NCBI GenBank assembly: GCA_013329905.1
Contig: DUJH01000053.1
Location: 31,899 to 51,818, forward strand
From: Candidatus Thalassarchaeaceae archaeon
GTDB lineage: Archaea > Thermoplasmatota > Poseidoniia > Poseidoniales > Thalassarchaeaceae
Direction: 5' to 3'
DNA: 19,920 nucleotides
Shown here: positions 7,378 through 14,436 of the stretch, in pieces
How the letters are laid out: every line of letters starts with the position of its first letter
Numbering within the stretch: the stretch's first letter is position 1
Made by a program: the position numbers and the translations under genes
Notes under the pieces: model-generated
Told to the model about the DNA's origin: nothing
Database searches by the model: none
The model's input: the letters and a program-made list of their open reading frames with translations, nothing else

Positions 7378-7385
7378 CATATAAG
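7378..7385 (-). promoter_or_regulatory. TATA box of rpsL
   Basis: CTTATATG on the minus strand, 41-48 nt before the rpsL TTG start. Transcription would begin near 7355, and the leader would contain the GAGGTG Shine-Dalgarno. Confidence 0.6.
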
Positions 7386-7397
7386 AGCGTGACGGAC

Positions 7398-7410
7398 TCA
7401 CCGTAGGTGA
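7398..7410. promoter_or_regulatory. Palindrome TCACC-GTA-GGTGA in the rpsL/ubiD divergent gap
   Basis: Perfect 5-bp arms around a 3-nt centre, 12 nt upstream of the rpsL TATA box. Read on the minus strand its core is CACCTACGGTG, the same 11-mer found before rrp4 (15160-15174). It lies in a divergent gap, so it could act on either gene. Confidence 0.5.
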
Positions 7411-7469
7411 TGTGAGGCACTGCTCCTCTCTCGCCAACATTCAAACAGATGACGCAACGGGTTGTGTTC

Positions 7470-8741
7470 ATGGCCTTCAGGGATTTGGTTGATGGCATCG
7501 CTGAAGTAAATGATGAAATCAGCGTTGAACATGGGATGTTTGACCACTCCTCTGCAACCTCCCACGCTCCTGTTCTGTTCAATTCAATCACTGAAGCTCC
7601 TGGGCAACGTTCCGCCCTCAATGTGCTAGCTCGTGATCGATTATGCTCATTGTTCGAAGTTACACCAGGAGAACTCATCGACATACTCGCATGGGCTATG
7701 GCCAACCCGTCTGAACCAGAAATTATTGATGCCCACTCTGCTCAGGTTCTGGAGAATACACAGGCCTCGGTTGACCTGAATGCGCTACCCATCCCTTGGC
7801 ATTATCGAGAAGATCGCGGGCGATACCAATCAGCCTCTATCATTATCGCGGAGTATGATGGAGTCCGAAATATGTCCTACCATAGACAATTTCTCCGAGA
7901 TACAAACCACTGTGTCGCACGCTTCGTTCCACGCCACCTACGAACTATCACAGATAAGGCGCGAGCGAATGGTGATGAGGTCAATATCGCAGTAGTCAAT
8001 GGCGCCGACGCGACTGTTCTACTGGCGGCTGCTATGTCATTCACTTACGACCTCGATGAACTCAAGGTCGCTGCCGCCCTCCACGAGCGACTTCACGGAT
8101 CGCCACTCAAGCTCGTTACTCTTTCAAATGGAATCCAAGTACCGGCAGATGCAGAATATGCAATGTGTGCCCGTATCACTTTGGACGATGACAACGAAGG
8201 GCCATACGTTGACATTACGGGTACAGTCGACGACGTACGACAAGAAGCAGTTATCGAATACGATTCAGTACACCACAGAGATTCACCCATCTTCCATGCA
8301 TTAATCCCCGCCGAGGTCGAACATAGAACTCTCATGGGTCTTCCTCGTGCACCGACCATCAAGGCAGCAGTCAACGCTGTAGTCCCATGTACAGATGTCT
8401 ACATGACCGACGGAGGTAGCGGCTGGCTTTCGGCTGTCGTAGCTATCGAACCGGTAAAGGAAGGAGATGGGGTGAAAGCGATTCACGCAGCACTCGACGG
8501 CCATCGCTCAATGAAACAAGTGACCGTCGTAAACAGCGATATCGATTGTTCGAATCCAGTTCGGGTAGAATGGGCATTGATGACTCGATGGCAACCAGAC
8601 AAGGATACAGTAATTCTCTCGGGTCAGAAAGGCTCGAGTCTCGACCCGAGTAGAGGGGCTGACGGCCTAACTAGCAAGATTGGTATCGACGCGACTCTAC
8701 CACTAGGAATTGACCTCTCTCCGTATGAGAGCGTCCTATGA
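7470..8741 (+). CDS. UbiD-family decarboxylase, probable anhydromevalonate phosphate decarboxylase
   Basis: A 423-aa prenylated-FMN-dependent decarboxylase. Its length and motifs fit the archaeal UbiD branch that decarboxylates trans-anhydromevalonate 5-phosphate to isopentenyl phosphate in the archaeal mevalonate pathway, rather than ~490-aa bacterial UbiD acting on quinone precursors. Visible features are NMSYHRQF with Arg139, NEGPYVDITG with Glu243 and Asp248 (the catalytic R-E-D/E trio by alignment from memory), HRDSPIFHALIPAEVEHRTLMGLPRAPTI, and KGSSLDPSR near the C terminus. ATG at 7470 (MAFRDLVDG) fits the family start; ATG at 7449 would add seven residues. It heads an apparent operon with a TPR protein and a Nudix enzyme. 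The IPK that would use its product is in this window; the UbiX partner and the dehydratase are not. Confidence 0.85.
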   Translation: MAFRDLVDGIAEVNDEISVEHGMFDHSSATSHAPVLFNSITEAPGQRSALNVLARDRLCSLFEVTPGELIDILAWAMANPSEPEIIDAHSAQVLENTQASVDLNALPIPWHYREDRGRYQSASIIIAEYDGVRNMSYHRQFLRDTNHCVARFVPRHLRTITDKARANGDEVNIAVVNGADATVLLAAAMSFTYDLDELKVAAALHERLHGSPLKLVTLSNGIQVPADAEYAMCARITLDDDNEGPYVDITGTVDDVRQEAVIEYDSVHHRDSPIFHALIPAEVEHRTLMGLPRAPTIKAAVNAVVPCTDVYMTDGGSGWLSAVVAIEPVKEGDGVKAIHAALDGHRSMKQVTVVNSDIDCSNPVRVEWALMTRWQPDKDTVILSGQKGSSLDPSRGADGLTSKIGIDATLPLGIDLSPYESVL

Positions 8742-8747
8742 GGTGAT
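8740..8747 (+). promoter_or_regulatory. Shine-Dalgarno GAGGTGAT of the TPR gene
   Basis: A full anti-16S match overlapping the stop of the UbiD-family gene (TGA 8739-8741) and lying 3 nt before ATG 8751. It supports translational coupling of the two genes. Confidence 0.6.
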
Positions 8748-8750
8748 GAT

Positions 8751-9737
8751 ATGACCGCGCCCGACATCGGAGCGAGTCTACAACATCCCCGCCGAAGCCT
8801 TGGTAATCGCCATAGAAGTCAGGCCAGTAAATTCCTCAAACTTTCTGAAACCGATCCTAGTAATCTTAGTTGGGCTGAACAAAGTGCTAGGCAAGCTGTT
8901 CTACATGATTTTACACATCCAGATAATTGGCGCATTCTGCTTGAAATCAAGGTAAAAGCGCAGGATGCTAACGGCATCAGAGCCGTTCTAGGAGAATTAT
9001 TCCTTATTCTCGGTCGGGACCCTGAATTACTTGCTCAACTCGACGGGGTCAATCTAACAGGCTCTGCCAAAACACTGCTAGAAGGTGCTCTCTCAGTAGA
9101 CCCTCTAGACCCAGATACATGGTGGGAAAGGGTAAGTGCAGATGGCGGAGTTGTATCATTCATCGAACGCGTCCGAAAACTGGATTTTGCTGATCAGCGT
9201 GCAAACATTCTGTTTTCCCGTCGAATGGAACGCCTGCTTGAGGACGGATATGAAGATGAGTATCTCGAACTAACCGGGAAACTGCTCGCCCAACGTCCAT
9301 CGAATCACGAAACATGGGCGCGCATGGGAAGATTGCACGAAAGACGAGCAGAATACGACCACGCTTGGTTCTGCTACGACCAAGCCCAGACACATTCCCC
9401 TACGCTAAGATCACGTGATGAATTCCGTGAGCGTATGGAGGCGAGGATAGACGGAAAGGGCGTAACTCCGTGGAAGGCTCCGGACATCAAAGATAGAGTT
9501 GAATTCCTTGCACGTATGCAGAACCTTGCTACTCCAGCCTCTGCCAGCGTCGCATCAAATAAACAATCGAGTGAAGTAACCGACACAAAAGAATCTGAGT
9601 TGAATCGAGCAATGAGACTGGCAGATGAAGGTAGACATTCTGAGGCCTTCTTCATCGCTCGCCGCCTCGCAGCCGAAGGAGACGCTGAAGCACAATCATT
9701 CGCTGAATCCATCCGCGAGGCGATGTCAAATGACTGA
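8751..9737 (+). CDS. TPR-repeat protein, function unknown
   Basis: A 328-aa soluble helical-repeat protein without a signal peptide or membrane segment. A good tetratricopeptide unit lies near residues 183-215 (ETWARMGRLHERRAEYDHAW, followed by a CYDQA helix), with weaker units earlier (WAEQSARQAVLHDFTHPDNW) and a Sel1/TPR-like hairpin at the C terminus (AMRLADEGRHSEAFFIARRLA). TPRs bind protein partners, so a scaffold role is likely, but no partner can be named. The linker around residues 262-282 is Ser/Thr/Lys-rich and probably disordered. It starts 9 nt after the UbiD-family gene and overlaps the Nudix gene by 8 nt, so the three are very likely cotranscribed. Confidence 0.85.
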   Translation: MTAPDIGASLQHPRRSLGNRHRSQASKFLKLSETDPSNLSWAEQSARQAVLHDFTHPDNWRILLEIKVKAQDANGIRAVLGELFLILGRDPELLAQLDGVNLTGSAKTLLEGALSVDPLDPDTWWERVSADGGVVSFIERVRKLDFADQRANILFSRRMERLLEDGYEDEYLELTGKLLAQRPSNHETWARMGRLHERRAEYDHAWFCYDQAQTHSPTLRSRDEFRERMEARIDGKGVTPWKAPDIKDRVEFLARMQNLATPASASVASNKQSSEVTDTKESELNRAMRLADEGRHSEAFFIARRLAAEGDAEAQSFAESIREAMSND

Positions 9738-10134
9738 TGATAAGCCCTGGGTAGTCGTTTGGGGAGTGCCAAAACAATCTTTGGAAATACCGTGTTGGTT
9801 GATGGTCAAGCACTGCACACGAGGGTGGGAATTACCCGGCGGCACCGTAGGAGATGCCGAACCGAACGAAATTGCTGCACTGCGAGAACTATTCGAAGAA
9901 ACTGGACTCCTTGGCGTAGCAACAGCATTCGATGAAAATCTATTCGAAGGCGGGACCGTAGTTCGTGTCGAAATCGACGAAGAACCAAAACCCTACGGCT
10001 GGGAATCAGATGACGAAAATATCAGCGAAGTCGGTTGGTGCGTAGAAATACCTGGCGACCTCTACTGGGGAGAGGATGAAATTCAGAAATTGCTCAATCA
10101 CGATTGGAGTGCTTCGAGAAGTCTCGCATCCTGA
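9730..10134 (+). CDS. Nudix hydrolase
   Basis: A 134-aa Nudix-fold pyrophosphohydrolase. The Nudix box is complete: G-x5-E-x7-REL-x-EE-x-GL, seen as GGTVGDAEPNEIAAL then RELFEETGLLG, preceded by WELPGG. The substrate (a nucleoside diphosphate derivative, a damaged nucleotide or an isoprenoid diphosphate) cannot be told from the sequence. ATG at 9730 lies in the end of the TPR gene (8-nt overlap) and has GAGGCGAT 5 nt upstream; the frame is open further upstream but only as a shadow of the TPR gene. Its 3' end overlaps the convergent gene by 37 nt. It is the third gene of the UbiD-TPR-Nudix operon. Confidence 0.9.
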   Translation: MTDDKPWVVVWGVPKQSLEIPCWLMVKHCTRGWELPGGTVGDAEPNEIAALRELFEETGLLGVATAFDENLFEGGTVVRVEIDEEPKPYGWESDDENISEVGWCVEIPGDLYWGEDEIQKLLNHDWSASRSLAS

Positions 10135-11048
10135 ATCGATTCGGACTTCTCAGCAATCGCCTCGCTCCACGATGATTGTTCCAAGATTTGTGACGCGTCG
10201 AGGATTAATCCTAGGTCATTGCGCTCCATACCACCAACATCAGTGAGCAGAATGGGAAGAATATGCTCAACCACATCAACCACATCGGAACGATTAGCTG
10301 GAATCCAAGATGATCCAGGAACTGCACGCGGGGCGGCATTCTGGATTCTGTTGAGCATACGAGGGGAATCTTCGACCACCTCTTCGAGGGCGAGATCCAG
10401 CCATTCCAAAGAAGCAACTACTGATTCGGCTATCATACCCGCATCAGCAAAAACTGCTTTTGCTGTCCAAAGATGACGCATTGCGGGGTCGAGGTCGTCG
10501 AGAGCAGTGAGAATCCTTCCGACCTCAAGGCGTGAAAGACCTCTAATTTCTGGTGGGTGACCGCTATTTCGAGTAATGTCAGCATGGACTGCCATCGCCA
10601 TCATCACTTCGCCATTATTGACGTGCCATGCACCCTGATTCAGGAGCGATATTCCATGAAGCGCACTTCCAGGTGCAATGGCCTTGAGTCTCTCAGTACA
10701 CCACTTCAATTCCAAACCAGATGTTTCTGGACCATCGACTGCAAGTAATGCTCGCTCCATTCGAATCCTAACCTCGCATTCAAGGTCACGTTCTTCTTTG
10801 GAACGAGAACGCGCGAGTAATTCTTCACTCAACACCACAGCACTAGCAAGGTCACCCTCCATCAACAGAGCTTGGAGACCGAGGACATCGCGTTGTAGTG
10901 AGTTAAGTCGAGTGAGAATCTCATCTTCTGCCTCGGCCTCAACAAAAAGAATCTCCGCAGCAACTTGTAGAACCATTTCATCAGGCACTTCTGCAGCAGA
11001 AATTTCGCCCGAATTCAAACGATTGAGGATTTCTCGTATATCACTCAT
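10098..11048 (-). CDS. Helical-repeat protein of unknown function after the DHH gene
   Basis: A 316-aa soluble, acidic, strongly helical protein. Segments such as LASAVVLSEELLARSRSKEERDLECEVRIRME, SLLNQGAWHVNNGEVMMAMAVHADI and AMRHLWTAKAVFADAGMIAES look like degenerate TPR hairpins. No catalytic motif, signal peptide or membrane span is visible. ATG at 11048 overlaps the stop of the DHH gene in an ATGA arrangement with GGAGTTGAT just upstream, so it is the last cistron of the exosome cluster. The longer frame to 11120 lies inside the DHH gene and is not needed. The C terminus overlaps the convergent Nudix gene by 37 nt. I do not recognise the family. Confidence 0.8.
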   Translation of the reverse strand: MSDIREILNRLNSGEISAAEVPDEMVLQVAAEILFVEAEAEDEILTRLNSLQRDVLGLQALLMEGDLASAVVLSEELLARSRSKEERDLECEVRIRMERALLAVDGPETSGLELKWCTERLKAIAPGSALHGISLLNQGAWHVNNGEVMMAMAVHADITRNSGHPPEIRGLSRLEVGRILTALDDLDPAMRHLWTAKAVFADAGMIAESVVASLEWLDLALEEVVEDSPRMLNRIQNAAPRAVPGSSWIPANRSDVVDVVEHILPILLTDVGGMERNDLGLILDASQILEQSSWSEAIAEKSESIQDARLLEALQS

Positions 11049-12019
11049 CCAATCAACTCCGAGGTTAATGCAGCCAAAAGAGTCGATTGAAGTTCTACTG
11101 GATGACACTGGCCGGACCATCCTGCAGCACCTGGATGACCACCGCCTTCTCCACCCAAACGCCCAGCGACAGTCTTCATCACCGAACCGATATCAGCCCC
11201 TTTCTGAGTCCCTGTTCTGCTGGCTCTGCCGGTGACTCTGAGACCATCTGGTGTTTTCTTATGGACTAAGGCAACATGAGCACCGGATGCAAGCAAAGCG
11301 TGGGCCACTACACCTTCGTGTGTGCTAGCTCGAGTTGTTGCTACGACCAAATCTCCGATTTGATGCGATTCACAGCGACCTACCGCCTTGAGAATTGCAA
11401 TGCGCTGTGAATGGCTGAGGTCTTCGGATTCCATCTTCTCGATTACATCGACGGGGTCGATTCCCGATGCTTCGCTGATTTCATCGACACGGCGATGGCA
11501 TCCTGCACGTGAGTGCTTGAAACGCCCAGTGTCTGAAATGATTGCTGCGAGTAGCAGGGTCGCATCCTCAGCAGAACAGACAGGATCAGTGTCTCTAATC
11601 CAAGACCAAACCATCTCAGCGGTGGAGGATACATTACCTCGCAGTATCAACGCATCTTCTGGCCATGGGTCAGAAGCGGATGAATGATGATCGACTACAC
11701 ATAATGGGACATCGGGAAGAGTGAATCCAACTTGACTAGGCGACGCGCAATCAACGACGATGATTCCACCCAAACTACGTGGGAAGGCAGGGCGGTCAGC
11801 ATCTATTTGCATGAAATCGTATGAATGCCCGTCTAGCATCCTGCGCGCTAGCGTACCGATATACAATCCACAGGCTCGAGCATTTCCAATTCTCCTCGCT
11901 AGGACAATCCCTGAACCAATTGTATCCATATCGCCGTTTCGATGGGTGACGACAGCGATCGCGCCCCGTTTTTCTGCTGAATCGACCCACTCAGTGAGCG
12001 GTGTCATATCGAGTTTCAT
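11045..12019 (-). CDS. DHH-family phosphoesterase (DHH-DHHA1)
   Basis: A 324-aa member of the DHH superfamily of Mn-dependent phosphodiesterases (RecJ, NrnA and archaeal relatives). Metal-binding motifs are THRNGDMDT (25-33), VVD (88-90), VDHH (109-112) and ISDTG (161-165). The C-terminal DHHA1 domain ends in GGEGGGHPGAAG (289-300), which contacts substrate. The short length, without RecJ's extra domains, favours a NrnA-like nanoRNase/phosphatase or a small single-strand nuclease. It starts 8 nt after prefoldin beta with GAGG overlapping that stop. A DHH gene at this place after the exosome block is known from other euryarchaea and hints at a role in final RNA degradation, but the substrate is not shown by the sequence. 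Confidence 0.92.
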   Translation of the reverse strand: MKLDMTPLTEWVDSAEKRGAIAVVTHRNGDMDTIGSGIVLARRIGNARACGLYIGTLARRMLDGHSYDFMQIDADRPAFPRSLGGIIVVDCASPSQVGFTLPDVPLCVVDHHSSASDPWPEDALILRGNVSSTAEMVWSWIRDTDPVCSAEDATLLLAAIISDTGRFKHSRAGCHRRVDEISEASGIDPVDVIEKMESEDLSHSQRIAILKAVGRCESHQIGDLVVATTRASTHEGVVAHALLASGAHVALVHKKTPDGLRVTGRASRTGTQKGADIGSVMKTVAGRLGGEGGGHPGAAGWSGQCHPVELQSTLLAALTSELIG

Positions 12020-12027
12020 CTAATCCC

Positions 12028-12336
12028 TCAATCATCCAGAGACTCGACTGCTTCGGAGTACTGAGCTCTAATTTCAGACTCACGCGCACTGAGCGTATTG
12101 AGATGAGATTCTATGGTTCCACGCGATGACTCAAGGTCGGAAGTTAGTGTCGCGCGATCATCAACTTCGAGTAAAATACCACCGAGAGCTCGGTAAACTG
12201 AGCGATCGGGGGCTTGAGAAGCCAAAGCTTCGATTGTTAGTGAAATTTCATTCAGTTGACTAGTCAGTGATTGTATCTGACCGCGGACCATCTGTAGTTC
12301 TTGCACGAGGCTCTGAATTTGCTGTTGGTCGACCAT
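12028..12336 (-). CDS. pfdB: Prefoldin subunit beta
   Basis: A 102-aa subunit of the hexameric (alpha2 beta4) prefoldin chaperone, which holds unfolded proteins in its coiled-coil tentacles and hands them to the thermosome. The N-terminal helix (QQIQSLVQELQMVRGQIQ) and C-terminal helix form the coiled coil. Between them SVYRALGGILLEVD is the conserved beta-hairpin signature of the beta subunit (family pattern VYKxxGxxLVxxD). ATG at 12336 (MVDQQQ) fits the family start; a TTG at 12357 overlapping the pcc1 stop would add seven residues. The position after pcc1 in the exosome cluster is conserved in euryarchaea. Confidence 0.92.
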   Translation of the reverse strand: MVDQQQIQSLVQELQMVRGQIQSLTSQLNEISLTIEALASQAPDRSVYRALGGILLEVDDRATLTSDLESSRGTIESHLNTLSARESEIRAQYSEAVESLDD

Positions 12337-12353
12337 GTTCCCATCCCGCTGTC

Positions 12354-12581
12354 TCAATCGAGCGCTTTCAATGCCTCGTCGGCTGCTGCAAGCCCTCGCA
12401 TCACTGTATTCCAGCGCGCACGCATGTCCACGAAGACCGCTTCGGACTCCTGCACAACGATTGTATCAGTATCACGACTGACTTCAGCCTCTGTGATGAG
12501 AGAAGCCTCCAAGGCTTCGGCAAATCGGCTCTTGACCTTCAGGGTGAGCTGGATAGCTTCACTCTTCTTCGTCGCTGACAT
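12354..12581 (-). CDS. pcc1: Probable KEOPS complex subunit Pcc1
   Basis: A 75-aa protein with the small alpha/beta layout of Pcc1: a first strand AIQLTLKVKS, helix FAEALEASLITEAEV, strands TDTIVVQES and EAVFVDMRA, then helix TVMRGLAAADEALKAL. The last helix corresponds to the Pcc1 segment that contacts Kae1. KEOPS makes the t6A modification on ANN-decoding tRNAs. Sequence similarity is modest; the main support is synteny, since pcc1 normally lies between rpl37ae/rpoP and pfdB. It overlaps rpl37ae by 23 nt and has GGTGAG 4 nt before the ATG. The usual rpoP gene is not found between them. Confidence 0.65.
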   Translation of the reverse strand: MSATKKSEAIQLTLKVKSRFAEALEASLITEAEVSRDTDTIVVQESEAVFVDMRARWNTVMRGLAAADEALKALD

Positions 12582-12927
12582 CTATCTCACCAGCCGCAAG
12601 CTTGCGCTCGTAATCGAGAGCGGCCTGCTGAGCGATGACGGTCATGTCAGTCGCCGTAGCGCCTTCCATACCGCGACGGATGACGCGGGAATTCGCGTCT
12701 GTGGCGCGGGTGAATGGTTCCCAAACTCCGCCAGAGAATGTGTGTGAGCACTTCTTGCACTCCCAAATTCCAGCCACCTTACGAGTGACTTTCTGGTATT
12801 GACAGACTGGGCAGGTGTATTTACGTGACTTCTTCTTGAGGGCAGAGCCAGCACGGCGACGGACACTAACACCGTATCGTGGACCGAACTTGGCGGTCGC
12901 GCCTGCCTTCTGTGTTCTCTTTGCCAT
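12559..12927 (-). CDS. rpl37ae: 50S ribosomal protein L37Ae (eL43)
   Basis: Zinc-ribbon protein of the large subunit. After an N-terminal basic segment (AKRTQKAGATAKFGPRYGVSVRRR) the four-cysteine ribbon CPVC-x14-CKKC is followed by SGGVWEP. At 122 aa it is ~30-50 residues longer than many archaeal homologues; the extra C-terminal part ends in an acidic tail (EIDVSDEEE). ATG at 12927 gives the family start MAKRT and lies 1 nt after the rrp42 stop with AAGGTG upstream; the longer frame to 12954 is inside rrp42. The 3' end overlaps pcc1. Confidence 0.95.
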   Translation of the reverse strand: MAKRTQKAGATAKFGPRYGVSVRRRAGSALKKKSRKYTCPVCQYQKVTRKVAGIWECKKCSHTFSGGVWEPFTRATDANSRVIRRGMEGATATDMTVIAQQAALDYERKLAAGEIDVSDEEE

Positions 12928-12928
12928 T

Positions 12929-13720
12929 TCACACACCTTCCAATTTTTCGTCAATTAAATCACGGAGTTCGGCGCACCTAGAGCGTGCCTGTTCCATGAT
13001 CTCGGCGAATTCGTCCGCCGTGAAAATTCCCTTGAGTCCCTTCTGCAATGAATGAACGTGGTCATCATCACCAAGGGTGATGTGAATTCGCTCGTCTCCT
13101 CCAAGCTCTTCTCTCTTGTCAGCATCGTAAACGAAGCGACCGCCGACCTTGTGATATGAGCACATGACTGGAGTCTTTGCAACATCGAGTGGTTGATCCT
13201 CACCAATTCCGAATCGCTCAGCAGGGAGAACAGCGCTCTTCAGAGCAGCGATACCAGCCAGAGCGAAAGCATCGAACAAGTTTCCATCATCAGATACTGC
13301 GAATAAGTCGAGAATGACCTGCCAGGCCTTCTCACCTGGAATCAAACACAAATCCTCAGTGTTAATGCAACCCGACTCGCGGATTCCACGGTCGACCACA
13401 CGACCCAACTCGATGGATTGGGGGCTTGGTGGACCAGGCTCCCAGTTTCTACCTGCGACAGGACGAACTTCAGCGCTGCACATCAAACCGCCCTGGTTAG
13501 GTCGGTCTGGGTATGGAGTCATGATCTGGAACTTGACACCGGCGTAAACGATGGTGTCACCCATGCGCACCTTGGCAGAACCCTCTGCGCGTGGCAGACA
13601 GTTGATCTCAAGTTCAGTGTCGCGACCAACGAAGCGACCGCGGCCGTCATGACGCTGATCTTCAGCGGCAAGTGCCGCGAGGTGAGCACGTAGGAGTTTC
13701 GGGACAAGTGGGATAGCCAT
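12929..13720 (-). CDS. rrp42: Exosome complex RNase PH-like subunit Rrp42
   Basis: Non-catalytic partner of Rrp41; three Rrp41-Rrp42 dimers form the phosphorolytic ring of the archaeal exosome. The 263-aa RNase PH-fold protein shows DQRHDGRGR, AEGSAKVRMGDTIVYAGVKFQI, DRGIRESGCINTEDLCL, the WQVILDLFAVSDDGNLFDA core and an Rrp42-type C-terminal helix. It lacks the phosphate-site Arg pair and catalytic Asp set seen in Rrp41, as expected. ATG at 13720 overlaps the rrp41 stop (TGATG), and GGAGGTGAT lies 5 nt upstream, which decides against the GTG at 13723. Confidence 0.96.
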   Translation of the reverse strand: MAIPLVPKLLRAHLAALAAEDQRHDGRGRFVGRDTELEINCLPRAEGSAKVRMGDTIVYAGVKFQIMTPYPDRPNQGGLMCSAEVRPVAGRNWEPGPPSPQSIELGRVVDRGIRESGCINTEDLCLIPGEKAWQVILDLFAVSDDGNLFDAFALAGIAALKSAVLPAERFGIGEDQPLDVAKTPVMCSYHKVGGRFVYDADKREELGGDERIHITLGDDDHVHSLQKGLKGIFTADEFAEIMEQARSRCAELRDLIDEKLEGV

Positions 13721-14436
13721 CACTCATCACCTCCTCTGAGAGCGCGAACCATCTCGGCGTGAATCACCTTAGTTGCTTCCATATTGTAATCCCATGCTTC
13801 CTGGAATTGATCAGGTGAAAGGTCACCGTCCATCTGCAAGAAGACAAGTTCTCCGGAGTTAGGTAGAATTCCCATTGGAAGGTCTGCCTCGCCGTAATTG
13901 TCCTCTTCCTTGTTCAGATCGCAGACCACGATATCGTGGACCTTACCGCTGGCAACCGAGACAACCATGTCGCTCATCGGGATTCCAGCGTGGGCAAGAG
14001 CGACGGATGCCGCTGTGATTCCTGCGCAGCGAGTGCCTGCTTCAGCGCAGATGATTTCAATTTCGACGCGGATCTTGCTGCGTGGATAGAGTTCAGTCAG
14101 CACTACGCTCTCGAGCGCCTCAGCCGTAACCTTGGAAATCTCTCGGCTGCGGCGATTAAATCCTGGACGAATCCTGTCTGTTGTCGAGAAAGGTGCCATA
14201 TTGTAGCGCACATCGAGCACAGCGCGGTCTTGGCGCTGAATCTTACGAGGGTGAGCTTCCATAGGCCCGTAAACTGCTGCAATGACATCGTTCAGACCCC
14301 AAGTCATTCGGGCCGAACCATCGGCGACTGGAACTACTCCAGTCTCAATGTGTACGGGTCGAACCTCATCCTTGGTCCTACCATCTAAGCGAATTCCATT
14401 CTCATCTATGCACTGTATATCTCCGTATCCGCCCAT
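13720..14436 (-). CDS. rrp41: Exosome complex catalytic subunit Rrp41
   Basis: Active 3'-5' phosphorolytic RNase of the archaeal exosome. The 238-aa protein has the family start IRLDGRTKDEVRP, the basic FNRRSREISK segment (residues 93-102) that binds RNA and phosphate, and EEDNYGEADLPMGI with Asp179 and Asp185 at the spacing of the catalytic aspartates. AEAGTRCAGITAASVALAHAGIP is the conserved RNase PH core helix. ATG at 14436 overlaps the rrp4 stop by one base and has GAGGTGAT 5 nt upstream. The order rrp4-rrp41-rrp42 is the standard archaeal exosome operon. Confidence 0.98.
   Translation of the reverse strand: MGGYGDIQCIDENGIRLDGRTKDEVRPVHIETGVVPVADGSARMTWGLNDVIAAVYGPMEAHPRKIQRQDRAVLDVRYNMAPFSTTDRIRPGFNRRSREISKVTAEALESVVLTELYPRSKIRVEIEIICAEAGTRCAGITAASVALAHAGIPMSDMVVSVASGKVHDIVVCDLNKEEDNYGEADLPMGILPNSGELVFLQMDGDLSPDQFQEAWDYNMEATKVIHAEMVRALRGGDE
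13726..13734 (-). promoter_or_regulatory. Shine-Dalgarno of rrp42
   Basis: GGAGGTGAT, a full match to the archaeal anti-Shine-Dalgarno, inside the 3' end of rrp41 and 5 nt before ATG 13720. It couples translation of the two ring subunits, which are needed in equal amounts. Confidence 0.65.

Noticed and set aside
9842..9852. Partial copy of the CACC-GTA-GG palindrome in the Nudix gene
   Set aside because: The right arm is broken (GGAG), and the bases encode the conserved GGTVGD part of the Nudix region, so it is explained by coding sequence.
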